Notes: a model not told the origin generated them from the sequence alone. A stretch of 64,000 nucleotides of DNA from Geomobilimonas luticola (GCF_018476905.1 NZ_JAHCVK010000004.1:156297-220296); one strand, 5' to 3'; counted from the first letter of the stretch, positions 33,632-43,395 are shown. Numbers and translations are program-made.

Positions 33632-35550
33632 TTCAGGCACACCCGCCGTATCTCGGCAAGATCGGTCAGCCCCTGGAATACCTTGAGCAGACCATCCTGC
33701 TTCAGGGTCGTCATCCCGTCAGCCACCGCCTGCTCCACGATCTGTTCCGTGCCGACCTTCCTCTTGATGAGACCTTTCATCCGGTCGGTACATTCCAGCA
33801 GCTCATGGATACCGAGCCGTCCGCGGTAGCCGGTCTGTGCGCATTTGTCGCAGCCGACGGGGCGGGTCATGGTCAACTCCTCCCCCTTAAGCCCCAAGCG
33901 GACGAACTGGTCCGGACCGAACTCCTCGACAATGTCCGCCAGTTCCTGCTCGTCGGGCCGATACACCACCTTGCAGTCGTCGCACAGCTTCCGGGCCAGG
34001 CGTTGTGCCAGTACACAGAGAAGCGAATCGGAAAAACTGAACGGGTCAAGCCCCATATCCAGGAGGCGGGTCACCGTTTCCGGCGCCGTATTGGTATGGA
34101 GGGTGGAAAAGACAAGATGCCCCGTCAGGGATGCCTCGATGGCGATGGAAGCGGTTTCGATGTCCCGCATTTCGCCGACCATGATCACATCCGGGTCGAG
34201 GCGGAGAAACGAGCGGAGTGCGGCGGCAAAGGTAAAACCGATGCGATTGTTCACCTGTACCTGCCGCATGCCCCGCTGGGTTATTTCCACCGGATCTTCG
34301 GCGCTCCATATCTTGATCTCGGGGTTATTGATCCTGGCAAGGGTCGAATGGAGGGTGGTGGTCTTCCCCGAACCGGTCGGCCCCACCACGAGCACCAGGC
34401 CATAGGGCTTGGTGATGGTCGCGTCGAACACGCGCTGGTTCCTCTCGGTCAGCCCCAACTGGTCGAAGGAAATGGGTTCTCCAGTGGAGAGGATACGGAG
34501 CACCACGTCCTCCAACCCCCCCTGGGTGGGCATGGTCGCCACCCGAAGTTCCACGTCGATGGGGCCGAATTTCTTGAAGTTGACCTTTCCGTCCTGGGGA
34601 CGGCGACGCTCGGCGATGTCGAGGTCGGACATGATCTTTATCCGGGACGGGATGGCAAACTTGTATTTGTACGGAATCCGCTGGTAAATCTTGCAGCGCC
34701 CGTCGACCCGCATGCGGACGATCACATCCTGCTTGCCGGCATAGGGCTCGATGTGGATGTCGGATGCCCTGGCCATGTACGCGTCGTAGATGATCTTGTT
34801 GACCAGCTTGACGATAACGCTGTCCTTCTCCGTAACCTTCCGGACCTCTTCCTCCACGTCCGGCTCATCCCCCATATGGCTCAGGAGTTCCCCTATATCT
34901 TCCGGAACAAGATCCAGCTCCACCTCCCCCTGGGTATCCTGTACCGCGGAGGTCTTATAGAGGCGCTGCTGGACCTGGACAATCTCGCTCTCCCCGGCTA
35001 TGACCGGAATGATCTTCAGCCGGATGGTCGCCCCGAGTTCCCTCAGGTCATGCATGTTAAGGGGGTAGGCCATGGCCAGCGTAAGGGTGTTGCCGATCCT
35101 GGAGATCGGAACGATCTTCTGTTTCTGTGCGTAGGAAGAATTGATGAAGCGGGCAAGGTCTTCTTCGACAACAAGGTTCCCGAGCTGGACATAGGGCAGG
35201 TCGTACTGCGTGGCGATGGCCTTGGCCAGGGGCTCCTCACCGACGTAGCGGAGCCTGAGGAGCGCTTTCCCCAAGGGGATATGCTGCTGCTTGCTGAGGG
35301 TCCTGGCCTGGGCAAGCTGGTCCTGATCGATGAGCTTCTGTTTCTGCAGGATGTCTGACAGCTTCTGGCGCTTCCCCTGGTGCTCCAGGATGTATGAGAG
35401 ATCCGACTCGTTGAGGTGTCCGAGCCGGCACAAAAGCTGTCCGACAGTCTGGTCGGGAAAAACCTTCTGCAGTTCGAGCGCCTCCTGCAATTGCTGCTCG
35501 TTTACAAGATGGTTTTCCAGCAGTATTTCACCGATTTTTTTCTGTGACAT
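33628..35550 (-). CDS. GspE/PilB-type secretion ATPase with two MshEN domains
   Basis: A 640-aa ATPase of the type II secretion/type IV pilus assembly family. The N-terminus holds MshEN-like modules, which in other members bind c-di-GMP (KIGEILLENHLVNEQQLQEA; later PLGKALLRLRYVGEEPLAKA). The catalytic domain has Walker A GPTGSGKTTTLHS (near 385), an Asp box and EMRDIETA, and a zinc-binding CDDC..CDKC set near the C-terminus. It is encoded with a LysM protein and a membrane pseudo-receiver protein, but without pilin or secretin genes. It probably powers an extracellular-filament or secretion system; which one is open. Confidence 0.85.
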   Translation of the reverse strand: MSQKKIGEILLENHLVNEQQLQEALELQKVFPDQTVGQLLCRLGHLNESDLSYILEHQGKRQKLSDILQKQKLIDQDQLAQARTLSKQQHIPLGKALLRLRYVGEEPLAKAIATQYDLPYVQLGNLVVEEDLARFINSSYAQKQKIVPISRIGNTLTLAMAYPLNMHDLRELGATIRLKIIPVIAGESEIVQVQQRLYKTSAVQDTQGEVELDLVPEDIGELLSHMGDEPDVEEEVRKVTEKDSVIVKLVNKIIYDAYMARASDIHIEPYAGKQDVIVRMRVDGRCKIYQRIPYKYKFAIPSRIKIMSDLDIAERRRPQDGKVNFKKFGPIDVELRVATMPTQGGLEDVVLRILSTGEPISFDQLGLTERNQRVFDATITKPYGLVLVVGPTGSGKTTTLHSTLARINNPEIKIWSAEDPVEITQRGMRQVQVNNRIGFTFAAALRSFLRLDPDVIMVGEMRDIETASIAIEASLTGHLVFSTLHTNTAPETVTRLLDMGLDPFSFSDSLLCVLAQRLARKLCDDCKVVYRPDEQELADIVEEFGPDQFVRLGLKGEELTMTRPVGCDKCAQTGYRGRLGIHELLECTDRMKGLIKRKVGTEQIVEQAVADGMTTLKQDGLLKVFQGLTDLAEIRRVCLK

Positions 35551-35603
35551 CTACACCTGTCTCCGGCGACCCGCATCCGCTCGCCCGGGCTCCTGCACTG
35601 GTT

Positions 35604-37121
35604 CTATTCGCGCACCACACGGAAATCGTTGTATTCCAGAAGGTCTTTGACGAGCGGGTCGATCTCCCGATCCGTCAGGAAAACCCGTCCCTCGCTTTTC
35701 CCGTCCTGGAGCATGACGCCAGACATCTGTATGCCGTAACTGCTGTCAGCCTGACTCCAGAGGTTGTGCATGGCAAAACTGCCGGGAAGGCGGAGGCGGG
35801 TCAGGAACTTTTCCGCAACCTTCCGGAAATCGTCCCGCGCATCCAGCAGTATCACCCTGTACCCACCCCCCTCAAGGAGGCGCATGAGGGTGTACTGGAC
35901 CGGGTCGCCATCGAAAAAGCTGACCACGTAAGGGGTGCCGCCCCGCTCGAAATAACGATCCGTTCGTACCATGAGACTGATTCCGCCGGCATTGCCTCCC
36001 AGCAGGTTGACACTGTGGTCTACCTTGTAAGGAACTGCAAGGAATTTCATCAGTGAGTCGGCCATGGTCTGGGGATCACGAGCAGTCACCTGGAAGACGC
36101 GGTGCTGTTCACCGTGACGTCCTTCCCGGTAGACGGGATAGGTATCTATCGCATGGAACCCCTTCGATTCCAGAAAGCCTGTCAGAACCGGCGGCAAACC
36201 GCGACGGGCGTCATTGACGTTGAGGAGAACGATATCATTCCGCATGAGGCTGTCGGCATTCTTCTCGATCTTGTAATCCGCCAGCACCGTCACCTTCGGG
36301 TCGACCCCGAAGTCCATCCGGAAATCCTCTTCAACCGAATAAAATTTCGCCGCCGCAAGAAGAGACGAAAAAAAGCGCCTGCGGTTGGCGGGATTTTCGT
36401 GTATCACCCGGGTTTTCGGGTCCTGGGACATGATCAGGCTCTTGACCAGGGGGGGAATCTTCCCTTCCCGGTCAACAACGATCTTCCCGCCGTCGGCAGC
36501 CGGAAACACCGGGTAGCGACCGGGATCAAGTGAAAGGGAATAACTGTCGCTCCGGATATCCACCGGCTCTGACGCCACTGGCGGCGCAGGGAGCAGGCTG
36601 TCCCATACCTTGCGGACGGCCTCCATGCGGATACCCCTCTCTTCCCTGGCACCATTGTCCAGGTGGAAACTGGCAGCCGGCTGGTCATTCCTGACGAGGA
36701 GCTTTCTCTTGCCACCCCTTCTCTCCCCGACGTCCGTTTCTCCGCGAAGTTTAGTCAGGGAAGGCATCTGGATGGTTTTCCCGACCTGGAGGTTCTTGCC
36801 GCTGCCAAGATGGTTGATATCCCTGAAGCGGGGTATCAGCTTCTCCGCCTCATCATTGCTGAGCCCGTATTCACGCATCAGTATCTTGAAAAGGTTGTCG
36901 CCGGGCTTGATGGTATAGGCGGTTCCCTGAACGGAAACGTGGCGCGCCTTTTCCGAGGGGCGTGCCGCAGGCGCAGCGGATGACGGAACTTTCTTGTCCA
37001 ACGCTTTGGGGTCGAGTTCGAACCGGGGGTCCATCCCCCATGCCGACGATGCCGTCAGCAGGATGCAAACCACAAGCATCGGCAGAAACGGACGAAACGA
37101 CGAACTATAACATGGCAACAT
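35604..37121 (-). CDS. LysM-domain exported protein
   Basis: A 505-aa protein with a signal peptide (about 1-29) and a LysM module near residue 75-130 (YTIKPGDNLFKILMREYGLS, ending LQVGKTIQMPSL), which binds peptidoglycan. The C-terminal 350 residues are not recognised and contain two similar-looking repeats (e.g. LLNVNDARRGLPPVLTGFLE). The ATG at 37121 follows a GGAG box. It lies between the pseudo-receiver gene and the PilB-type ATPase, suggesting a wall-anchoring component of the same apparatus. Confidence 0.7.
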   Translation of the reverse strand: MLPCYSSSFRPFLPMLVVCILLTASSAWGMDPRFELDPKALDKKVPSSAAPAARPSEKARHVSVQGTAYTIKPGDNLFKILMREYGLSNDEAEKLIPRFRDINHLGSGKNLQVGKTIQMPSLTKLRGETDVGERRGGKRKLLVRNDQPAASFHLDNGAREERGIRMEAVRKVWDSLLPAPPVASEPVDIRSDSYSLSLDPGRYPVFPAADGGKIVVDREGKIPPLVKSLIMSQDPKTRVIHENPANRRRFFSSLLAAAKFYSVEEDFRMDFGVDPKVTVLADYKIEKNADSLMRNDIVLLNVNDARRGLPPVLTGFLESKGFHAIDTYPVYREGRHGEQHRVFQVTARDPQTMADSLMKFLAVPYKVDHSVNLLGGNAGGISLMVRTDRYFERGGTPYVVSFFDGDPVQYTLMRLLEGGGYRVILLDARDDFRKVAEKFLTRLRLPGSFAMHNLWSQADSSYGIQMSGVMLQDGKSEGRVFLTDREIDPLVKDLLEYNDFRVVRE

Positions 37122-37153
37122 AGTGTCTCCATTGGGCAGATGCACTGTTATTC

Positions 37154-38458
37154 CTACGGAAAGGCGATGACCAACGCCCGGATCTCACCGGATGGGCGCT
37201 TGCGGTAGATGGCAAGTTCGATGTTCCCTTTTGCAGAACCTTTTTCCACAAGAAAACCATCCTTATCGGCGCGGAAACCGACCTGATAGGCACGGTTGCC
37301 ACTGGCCTCATGGATTCTCTCCGCAACGTAGGCATCGGAAAGGGCCCCCTTCCGCAGCGCGATGATCTGAATCGCCTTGACGGCGCCACTCTCACGGAAC
37401 ACGCGGAAATCCATCGTGTCGTCGGTAAAACGTTCCCACCCCGGATGGGCAGCGGCATAACCGGCATCGGGCCTGTCCCGGGGAATGGAGGCAAGAATCC
37501 GCTCGGGCGCCGATGCTGTTGGGGATTGTTGCCCCGCCGGGGATACCGGGCCGACATCCCTGGTCACCGAAGCGTTGCGCGGAAGTGATAAGAGGTACAG
37601 ATAGACAAACGCGCACACTGCAAGGACAGCAAGGAGGGCGATGACATACCGCCATGGACGGCGCTGGGGCTTGCGGCCGTTGGACTTGTTCGGCAAGGGG
37701 GGGAGAGTGCCGCGGAATTCCCCCGGTTTCCGCGTTCCGCCCGCGGCACTGATCGGTTGCGGCGGCTGCATTTCAACGTTGAAGACAGGCTCGGGGGGAG
37801 TGACAGATGGTGAAATGGCCTTTTCGCGGAGAGGTGATATCAGCGGCTCCGTTGCCGGAGAGCTTTGAGGTTCCTGCCCTGTAGCGGGAGGAGGAACCGG
37901 TTGCTGAACGTCAGGGAAATCGCGGGGTTCGCGGGGGAATCCGTCCGTCTGGGGGGAAGAGGCATGCGGCGGCATGGCCGAAAAGGATCCGGCCGACTCG
38001 GCAGTCGCCGCAGCCAGTGCCGCAGCATACTGATCGGAAGTGGACATGACGGGTACGACCGGTCCCTGGTCGGGGAGGAGGTCCTGCCAGGTGAAACCGG
38101 GGATGCTCTCCATCTGCGTGCGAACAGCCTTCTGAATATCGTCCCCGTCGAGGAACAGGTCGACACTGCCGTCATAACAGGATTTCGCCCCGAGCCTTAC
38201 CTGCAGGGTCTCCCGCAGCAGGACCAGACGCGGTGCCTGTTCCCGGAGAAGCCCCTTGATGTGGCGCGCCACGGTTTCGCCCGAAACACCGTCAATTTCG
38301 CCCTGGATAAATACTAATTGGGGGCGTTTATCGAAAATATCTTTCATCCCCTGGTCAAAATCGGAGACAACATCGACCCTGATCTGGGGCTGGGATTTGA
38401 ACTGCTCCACCAAGGCCATCGCCCGCTGATCGGTGGTTATGAGCAAAATGTTGAACAT
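37154..38458 (-). CDS. Membrane protein with N-terminal pseudo-receiver domain
   Basis: A 434-aa protein. Residues 1-118 look like a response-regulator receiver (MFNILLITTDQRAMALVEQF), but the phospho-acceptor position is Gln52 (PQLVFIQGEIDG) instead of Asp, and the usual Lys is replaced in LFLDGDD. A long Pro/Ser-rich linker leads to one membrane segment (about 270-292) and a periplasmic C-terminal domain that I cannot assign. It therefore couples a cytosolic receiver-like domain to the periplasm. The ATG at 38458 is preceded by AGAGG. It is the first gene of the LysM/ATPase cluster. Confidence 0.65.
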   Translation of the reverse strand: MFNILLITTDQRAMALVEQFKSQPQIRVDVVSDFDQGMKDIFDKRPQLVFIQGEIDGVSGETVARHIKGLLREQAPRLVLLRETLQVRLGAKSCYDGSVDLFLDGDDIQKAVRTQMESIPGFTWQDLLPDQGPVVPVMSTSDQYAAALAAATAESAGSFSAMPPHASSPQTDGFPREPRDFPDVQQPVPPPATGQEPQSSPATEPLISPLREKAISPSVTPPEPVFNVEMQPPQPISAAGGTRKPGEFRGTLPPLPNKSNGRKPQRRPWRYVIALLAVLAVCAFVYLYLLSLPRNASVTRDVGPVSPAGQQSPTASAPERILASIPRDRPDAGYAAAHPGWERFTDDTMDFRVFRESGAVKAIQIIALRKGALSDAYVAERIHEASGNRAYQVGFRADKDGFLVEKGSAKGNIELAIYRKRPSGEIRALVIAFP

Positions 38459-38858
38459 GGGACCTCTGTATCGCTGAACAGCAGTGTTTCGCGCCTCGCA
38501 GGAATTGCAGCGCAAACGGCAAACCCACCGTCAATTTCGGGTCTGGCGCCGGTTCGCACGTCGCTTACCAATCATGACATTCAATTGGATTAGCACTTTA
38601 CATCATTTACGATGATTAATGCAAGGATTACGGGACAAACCGGGCCCGGCCGCCAATTTATCACCAAAAAATATATTATTCCAGTTTCATAAGGGAGTCA
38701 AACAAGCAAAGACAGCTGGTTATGTCAATGGATGGTACGCGCAGGCGGAGAACTTTAATCATCAACACACACTATATCGCCAGGAAATGCGCTGTCAATC
38801 CGCACCCAGCCTGCATGGGGAAAACGGGTCAGGGGGCAGAACGTTGCAGCGCACGCAA
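38459..38858. other. Intergenic region with the pseudo-receiver gene promoter
   Basis: About 400 bp without a supported gene. An AT-richer segment (38560-38720) contains a small ATCAT/ATGAT inverted repeat near 38603-38617 and probably the promoter of the cluster starting at 38458. No tandem repeat, tRNA or terminator with a T-run was seen. Confidence 0.4.
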
Positions 38859-40025
38859 TCAGGTAGACCGCAGTGCCTCGACGATATTCATCCGCGCCGC
38901 CCGAAACGCCGGAAGCACTCCCCCCACGAACCCCATGCCAACGGAGAACAGCAGACTTTTTCCGAGAATGTCGAGGGTGAGGGTGAACGTGAATGCAAGC
39001 TCGGAAAAGGTCTGCCAGTTCATGGTGGAAATGGTGATGAGTTGCATGAAGGAGGCGCCGAACAGTCCCACTACCCCTCCCAGGAGCCCGAGCAGGAGCG
39101 ATTCCATGACAAAGGCTGCGAGGATGCTCGTCTTCTGGAACCCGAGTGCCCGCAGGGTGCCGATCTCCACCACCCGGTTTGCCACGGCTGCATACATGGT
39201 GATCATGGCGCCGATCACCGCCCCGAGAGAGAAGATGACCGTCAGGGTTATTCCCATGATGCGGAGGAACTTCGCCATCGCTTCCGACTGGTCCTCGTAA
39301 TACCTGGTCTCCCGCTTGGCTTCCACGGTCAACCGCGGGTCCCCTTCAACCCGCTTTTTGAACTGATCGAACGCCGTGGCATCCTGCAGTTTGAAGGAGA
39401 CCGACGAATAGGCCGGACGGCGGAAGGCCTGCATCAACTGGTCCACGTCCCCCCATATCTCCGAGGAAAAGCCGGTGGTGCCGGCGTCGAATATCCCGAC
39501 CACGGTCCAGTCCCGCATGCCAAAGCGCAGCGTTTCGCCGATCCCTCCCCCCTTGAAGCGACGGGCGATGCTCGTGCCGGCAATGACCTCCGCCGAACCG
39601 GGCCGTGGCATGCGCCCTTCACTCAGCCTCACCTGGGGCCGCAGGAGAAGCGATGCCGGGGCAATCCCCCGGATTACCACGTTGGCAGGCTTGTTGCTCT
39701 CCCGCTTGGGGATATTGATAAGGACCACCAGTTCCTTCGCCAGCAGCAGCCGGCCATCACTTCCCCGCGCCACCTCGGGCTGGCTTTCGATGGTAGAGGC
39801 CTGCCCCCGGTCCACGCCGCTCTGCACCTCGGAATTGGCCGACTTGCGGATGACCACCACGTTGTCATACGAGCCGGTCTCCACCAGGGTCTTGCGCAGC
39901 CCTTCCGCCAGCATGAGGGTGGCGGCAAAAACGAAGACCACCAAGGCCATGCCGGACGCGGTCAGGACCGTTGTAAGCCTGCGGGTCCAGAGGTTGCGCA
40001 TGCTGTAGGAGAAGGGGATCGCCAT
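38859..40025 (-). CDS. ABC transporter permease (FtsX/MacB type), second
   Basis: A 388-aa permease. It has an N-terminal membrane helix (LTTVLTASGMALVVFVFAATLM), a large periplasmic domain (about 50-260) and three C-terminal helices with the FtsX-like GVVGLFGASFMQL region, as in MacB/LolC-type permeases. It starts directly after the stop of the first permease, so the two are probably translated together as a heterodimer. Cargo is not predictable; such systems export lipoproteins, toxins or antibiotics. Confidence 0.8.
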   Translation of the reverse strand: MAIPFSYSMRNLWTRRLTTVLTASGMALVVFVFAATLMLAEGLRKTLVETGSYDNVVVIRKSANSEVQSGVDRGQASTIESQPEVARGSDGRLLLAKELVVLINIPKRESNKPANVVIRGIAPASLLLRPQVRLSEGRMPRPGSAEVIAGTSIARRFKGGGIGETLRFGMRDWTVVGIFDAGTTGFSSEIWGDVDQLMQAFRRPAYSSVSFKLQDATAFDQFKKRVEGDPRLTVEAKRETRYYEDQSEAMAKFLRIMGITLTVIFSLGAVIGAMITMYAAVANRVVEIGTLRALGFQKTSILAAFVMESLLLGLLGGVVGLFGASFMQLITISTMNWQTFSELAFTFTLTLDILGKSLLFSVGMGFVGGVLPAFRAARMNIVEALRST

Positions 40026-41183
40026 TCAGCCGATCCTCCTCAGCCCATCGGCGATGCCGATGGTCGCCCCGCGCCAGGTGGGGAATATCCCGGCAACCGT
40101 ACCGACCATCGCCGCGGCAGCCAGATCGAGATATATGGTGGTCATGGAAACGGGAAAAGCGGGAAAGAATTGGGCAAGCTCCGTCTCTATCCAGTGGGAC
40201 GCAGGAAAAGTCAGGGCCACGCCAAGGAGCCCACCGGAAAGGGCAATGACAAGAGATTCGCCGAAAACAACCCCCGCGATGTGCACCCATCCGAACCCGA
40301 GGGTCTTCATGGTCGCATATTCGGCGATCCGTTCCCGGGCAGTCATGGCCATGGTATTGGCCGCCACCACCATGATGATGACGATAACCACGTAGGAGAC
40401 GATCTTGATAGCGATCATGATCGCTTCCGTCATGGCGACGAAACCGAGCTGAAAGGCCTTTTCCGTCTCCGTCAGCGTTTCGGCCAGCGAATTCCTGAAA
40501 ATCCCGTCCACTGCCTGGGAAACTTCCGCCGCCAACTCCGGCTTGGTGACACCTATCATGTAGAACCCGACCTGATCGGCCCTGCGCGGCATGGTCTTCT
40601 TCAGGGTCTCATTGAGATAGTCCCAGTGGAACATGAGCGCCCGCTCTTCCGTGCTCTTCTCCGCCCCCCGGTAGATACCCCGCAGGACGAACTCCCACTG
40701 TCCGGGGAATATGGTTCCCCGCAGGGTAATGAGATCGCCAATCTTCCAGCCGTAGGTATCCGCCAGCCTCTTGCCGACAATGCACCCTTTCCGGTCGAGA
40801 AAAAAGGCTCCTTTCTGTTCGGGAGACAGAACAAATTCCGGGTAGAGGTCAAGATAGCTTTTCGGTTCCACCGCATAGTTGGCAAAGAAATGCTTTTCGT
40901 CAATATAGATGCCACCGAACCAGTTGCCGTACGATACGGCTTGCACACCCGGAACCTGGCGGATGCGGTCCTTGTGAGAAAGGGGAAGGGAGAACACGAG
41001 GGAGATGGCATTCCGGGTGACCAGCCGGGTGGCGGAGGAAGCTTCCACCCCGTGGTACCAGAGCCCGACCAGAGTTCGCAGCAGGCCGAACGCGAGGATG
41101 GCGATGGCAACGCCGACGACGGTAAGGGCCGATCGGAGCTTGTGGCGAAAGGCGTTTCGTATGATGAGCTTCAGGAGAAACAT
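40026..41183 (-). CDS. ABC transporter permease (FtsX/MacB type), first
   Basis: A 385-aa permease with the same architecture: an N-terminal helix (KLRSALTVVGVAIAILAFG), a periplasmic domain, and three C-terminal helices (e.g. IVSYVVIVIIMVVAANTMAM). I start at the ATG at 41183, which gives the usual MFLLKLIIRNAFRHKL beginning. It lies 16 bp after the ATPase gene. Together with the adaptor upstream this forms a tripartite-type exporter. The ribosome site is weak (GGTCCG). Confidence 0.8.
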   Translation of the reverse strand: MFLLKLIIRNAFRHKLRSALTVVGVAIAILAFGLLRTLVGLWYHGVEASSATRLVTRNAISLVFSLPLSHKDRIRQVPGVQAVSYGNWFGGIYIDEKHFFANYAVEPKSYLDLYPEFVLSPEQKGAFFLDRKGCIVGKRLADTYGWKIGDLITLRGTIFPGQWEFVLRGIYRGAEKSTEERALMFHWDYLNETLKKTMPRRADQVGFYMIGVTKPELAAEVSQAVDGIFRNSLAETLTETEKAFQLGFVAMTEAIMIAIKIVSYVVIVIIMVVAANTMAMTARERIAEYATMKTLGFGWVHIAGVVFGESLVIALSGGLLGVALTFPASHWIETELAQFFPAFPVSMTTIYLDLAAAAMVGTVAGIFPTWRGATIGIADGLRRIG

Positions 41184-41199
41184 CGGACCGTAACCGGGA

Positions 41200-41928
41200 T
41201 CAGGAACCGGCAACCGGTGAAGCAGGTTGCCCGTCACTATCGGTGAGGATCCCCTTCTCCAGGTGCCGGATGATGCGAGCCTTCTCCGCTGCGCGGGGGT
41301 CATGGGTTACCATGATGATGGTCTTGTCGAACTCGTGCACCAGCCGGTCCATGAGCTGCAGGATCTCACCGGCCGAAACCCGGTCCAGGTCGCCGGTCGG
41401 CTCATCCGCCACCAGGATGGCCGGATCGCTCACCACCGCCCGGGCAATGGCGACCCGCTGCTGCTGCCCCCCCGACAGCTGGGCCGGATAGTGATCCACC
41501 CGGTCGGACAGGCCCACCAGCTGCAATGCGAGGTCCACGTGCTCTCGGCGCTCGTTGCGGGAGAGACCGGTCAGGAGGAGCGGCAGTTCCACGTTTTCGA
41601 ACGCGGTCAGTACCGGCATCAGGTTGTAGAACTGGAAGATGAACCCCACATTGGCGGAGCGCCACGCGGCAAGTTCCTTATCTGACAGGGAGGTTATATC
41701 GACCCCACCCACCCGGATTGTCCCCTGGTCCGCCTTGTCTATGCCGGCAATGAGATTGAGGAGCGTGCTCTTTCCCGACCCGGACGGCCCCATGAGGGCG
41801 AGGAATTCCCCGTCGGCGATGTCGAAGGTGATATCCTCCAGCACCGGGATGGTCTGGCTCCCCCGCCGGTAGGACTTGGAGAGATGCGCTATTTCTACGA
41901 TGGGAGGTTTGCCGTTGCCCATGCCCAC
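41200..41928 (-). CDS. ABC transporter ATPase (LolD/MacB type)
   Basis: A 242-aa ATPase. It has Walker A GPSGSGKSTLLNLIAG, the signature LSGGQQQRVAIARA, Walker B ILVADEPTGDLD and the H-loop IIMVTHDPRAAEK. The FQFYNLMPVLTAFENVELPL segment is typical of the MacB/LolD subfamily that partners FtsX-type permeases. It starts at GTG 41928 or ATG 41922, a few bases after the adaptor stop, in one operon with two permeases. Confidence 0.9.
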   Translation of the reverse strand: MGMGNGKPPIVEIAHLSKSYRRGSQTIPVLEDITFDIADGEFLALMGPSGSGKSTLLNLIAGIDKADQGTIRVGGVDITSLSDKELAAWRSANVGFIFQFYNLMPVLTAFENVELPLLLTGLSRNERREHVDLALQLVGLSDRVDHYPAQLSGGQQQRVAIARAVVSDPAILVADEPTGDLDRVSAGEILQLMDRLVHEFDKTIIMVTHDPRAAEKARIIRHLEKGILTDSDGQPASPVAGS

Positions 41929-41932
41929 GATG

Positions 41933-43147
41933 TCATTTCTCCGCCGTTTTGATTTTCGTCCCGTCCTTCAGTTTGTCCAGGGGCTTCAGGGCGACCGAAT
42001 CTCCGGGCCGGACGCCGCTCAGGATCTCGACCTGATCCCCGATCCGCTTGCCGAGAGTCACCACCGCCTCCACTACCCGGTCCCCCTTCACCAGGTAGAC
42101 CACCTGTTTCCCACCGCGAGCCGCGACCGCAGACTGACTCACCGACGTCTTGGGGCGCTGTTCGGTCTCGGCGACCGGCCGCTCCAGGAACGCCACCTTG
42201 GCACTCATCTCCGGCAGGATGCGTCGATCGGGATCAAGGAAACGCACCTTGACCATGACCGTCGCCTTGCTCCGGTCCGCCGTCGGCACGACCGTGTGAA
42301 GCACCCCGCGAAACCGGACGTCCGGCAGGGCGTCCAGCTGGATCTCGCACGGTTGTCCCTCCTTTACCTTTCCCAGATTGGCTTCCGACACATCCGCTTC
42401 GACCTGGAGCGATTTCATATCGGCGATGGTCACCACCGCAGCTTTGGCATTGGCCGCAGCACCAAGGGGGGTCACGATATCTCCCACATCGGCGTCTTTG
42501 GTCAGCACCACCGCATCGAAGGGGGCACGGATAAGGGTATATTCCAGGGCAACATCCGCCCCCCTGAGGGCAGCGGCAGCGGAATTCACCGCGGCGTCCG
42601 CACCGGCGACCCCGGCTTTGGCCCTTTTGAAACGGGCTTCAGCCACATCGTATTCTGACTGCGCCACAATTCCCTGGGAGAGCAACTCCTTCTGCCGGCT
42701 GAAAGCCTGGCCGGCATCGTCCTGTTCAGCACGGGCCTGCTCCAGACCTGCCTTTGCCGTCACCAGGTTGGCTGCAGCCTGTTCGCGAGCAGCGGCAACA
42801 TCACGGTTTTCCAGGCGGGCGAGAACCTCGCCGGCCCTGACCCGGCTCCCCTCTTCGACGCCGAGCCACTCCAGCCGCCCGGTGGCCTTCGAGGCCACAG
42901 CCGCCTTGCGCTGGGCGACCACATACCCGCTGGCATTGAGCAGGGTGAACCCCTGGGATGGGTAAACCTGTGACACTGTGGTCGTCTCTATCTCCACCCG
43001 TGGCCCAAGCCCACCCCACAGCAGAAATGCTGCCACAACGAAGAGCAGGAAAAGCACTATCCAGAACAGGGCTCGCTTATGGGCACGCGGAGCACCTTGC
43101 CGGTCTTTCTTTTCAATCTTCAACTTCGTCAGGTCTTCATTGGCCAT
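41933..43147 (-). CDS. Periplasmic adaptor (HlyD/MacA type)
   Basis: A 404-aa membrane-fusion protein. It has a membrane anchor near 28-48 (ALFWIVLFLLFVVAAFLLWG), then a barrel-sandwich/hairpin region (VVAQRKAAVASKATGRLEWL; long coiled-coil with many Ala/Glu) and a beta-barrel with RAPFDAVVLTKDADVGDIV and VEADVSEANLGKVKEG. It connects the inner-membrane ABC complex to an outer-membrane channel, which is not encoded here. It heads the four-gene operon; no local regulator is adjacent. Confidence 0.88.
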   Translation of the reverse strand: MANEDLTKLKIEKKDRQGAPRAHKRALFWIVLFLLFVVAAFLLWGGLGPRVEIETTTVSQVYPSQGFTLLNASGYVVAQRKAAVASKATGRLEWLGVEEGSRVRAGEVLARLENRDVAAAREQAAANLVTAKAGLEQARAEQDDAGQAFSRQKELLSQGIVAQSEYDVAEARFKRAKAGVAGADAAVNSAAAALRGADVALEYTLIRAPFDAVVLTKDADVGDIVTPLGAAANAKAAVVTIADMKSLQVEADVSEANLGKVKEGQPCEIQLDALPDVRFRGVLHTVVPTADRSKATVMVKVRFLDPDRRILPEMSAKVAFLERPVAETEQRPKTSVSQSAVAARGGKQVVYLVKGDRVVEAVVTLGKRIGDQVEILSGVRPGDSVALKPLDKLKDGTKIKTAEK

Positions 43148-43327
43148 AGGGCGGCGACTCCTGGTTGTTCATCGGGTCCTGTGCAGGGCACGACCGGCCT
43201 TCACGTTCCGGCAGCTAAAAAATAGCACCTATTTCCGGTCATGTACAGTGCCGAAATAAACACCGAGAAGAATAGACTGGGACCGTTCCGGCAGATGGCG
43301 GCAATGAAGCCGGAAGCAAACTGCAAC

Positions 43328-43356
43328 AAAAAAGGCGCGGCCATTATGCCGCGCCC
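43328..43356 (-). terminator. Intrinsic terminator after the cupredoxin gene
   Basis: On the minus strand GGGCGCGGC and GCCGCGCCTT flank a 6-base loop and are followed by six T's, 40 bp after the cupredoxin stop. It separates the SOD-cupredoxin group from the exporter operon. Confidence 0.85.
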
Positions 43357-43395
43357 TTCAATGCCCAATAGAGTGGAGACAACCGCAGCACCACC

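Noticed and set aside
38619..41246. An 875-codon open frame on the + strand opposite the two permease genes
   Set aside because: It is antisense to two well-supported permeases, has a His/Gly/Pro-rich composition and no domain; high GC makes such long shadow frames common.
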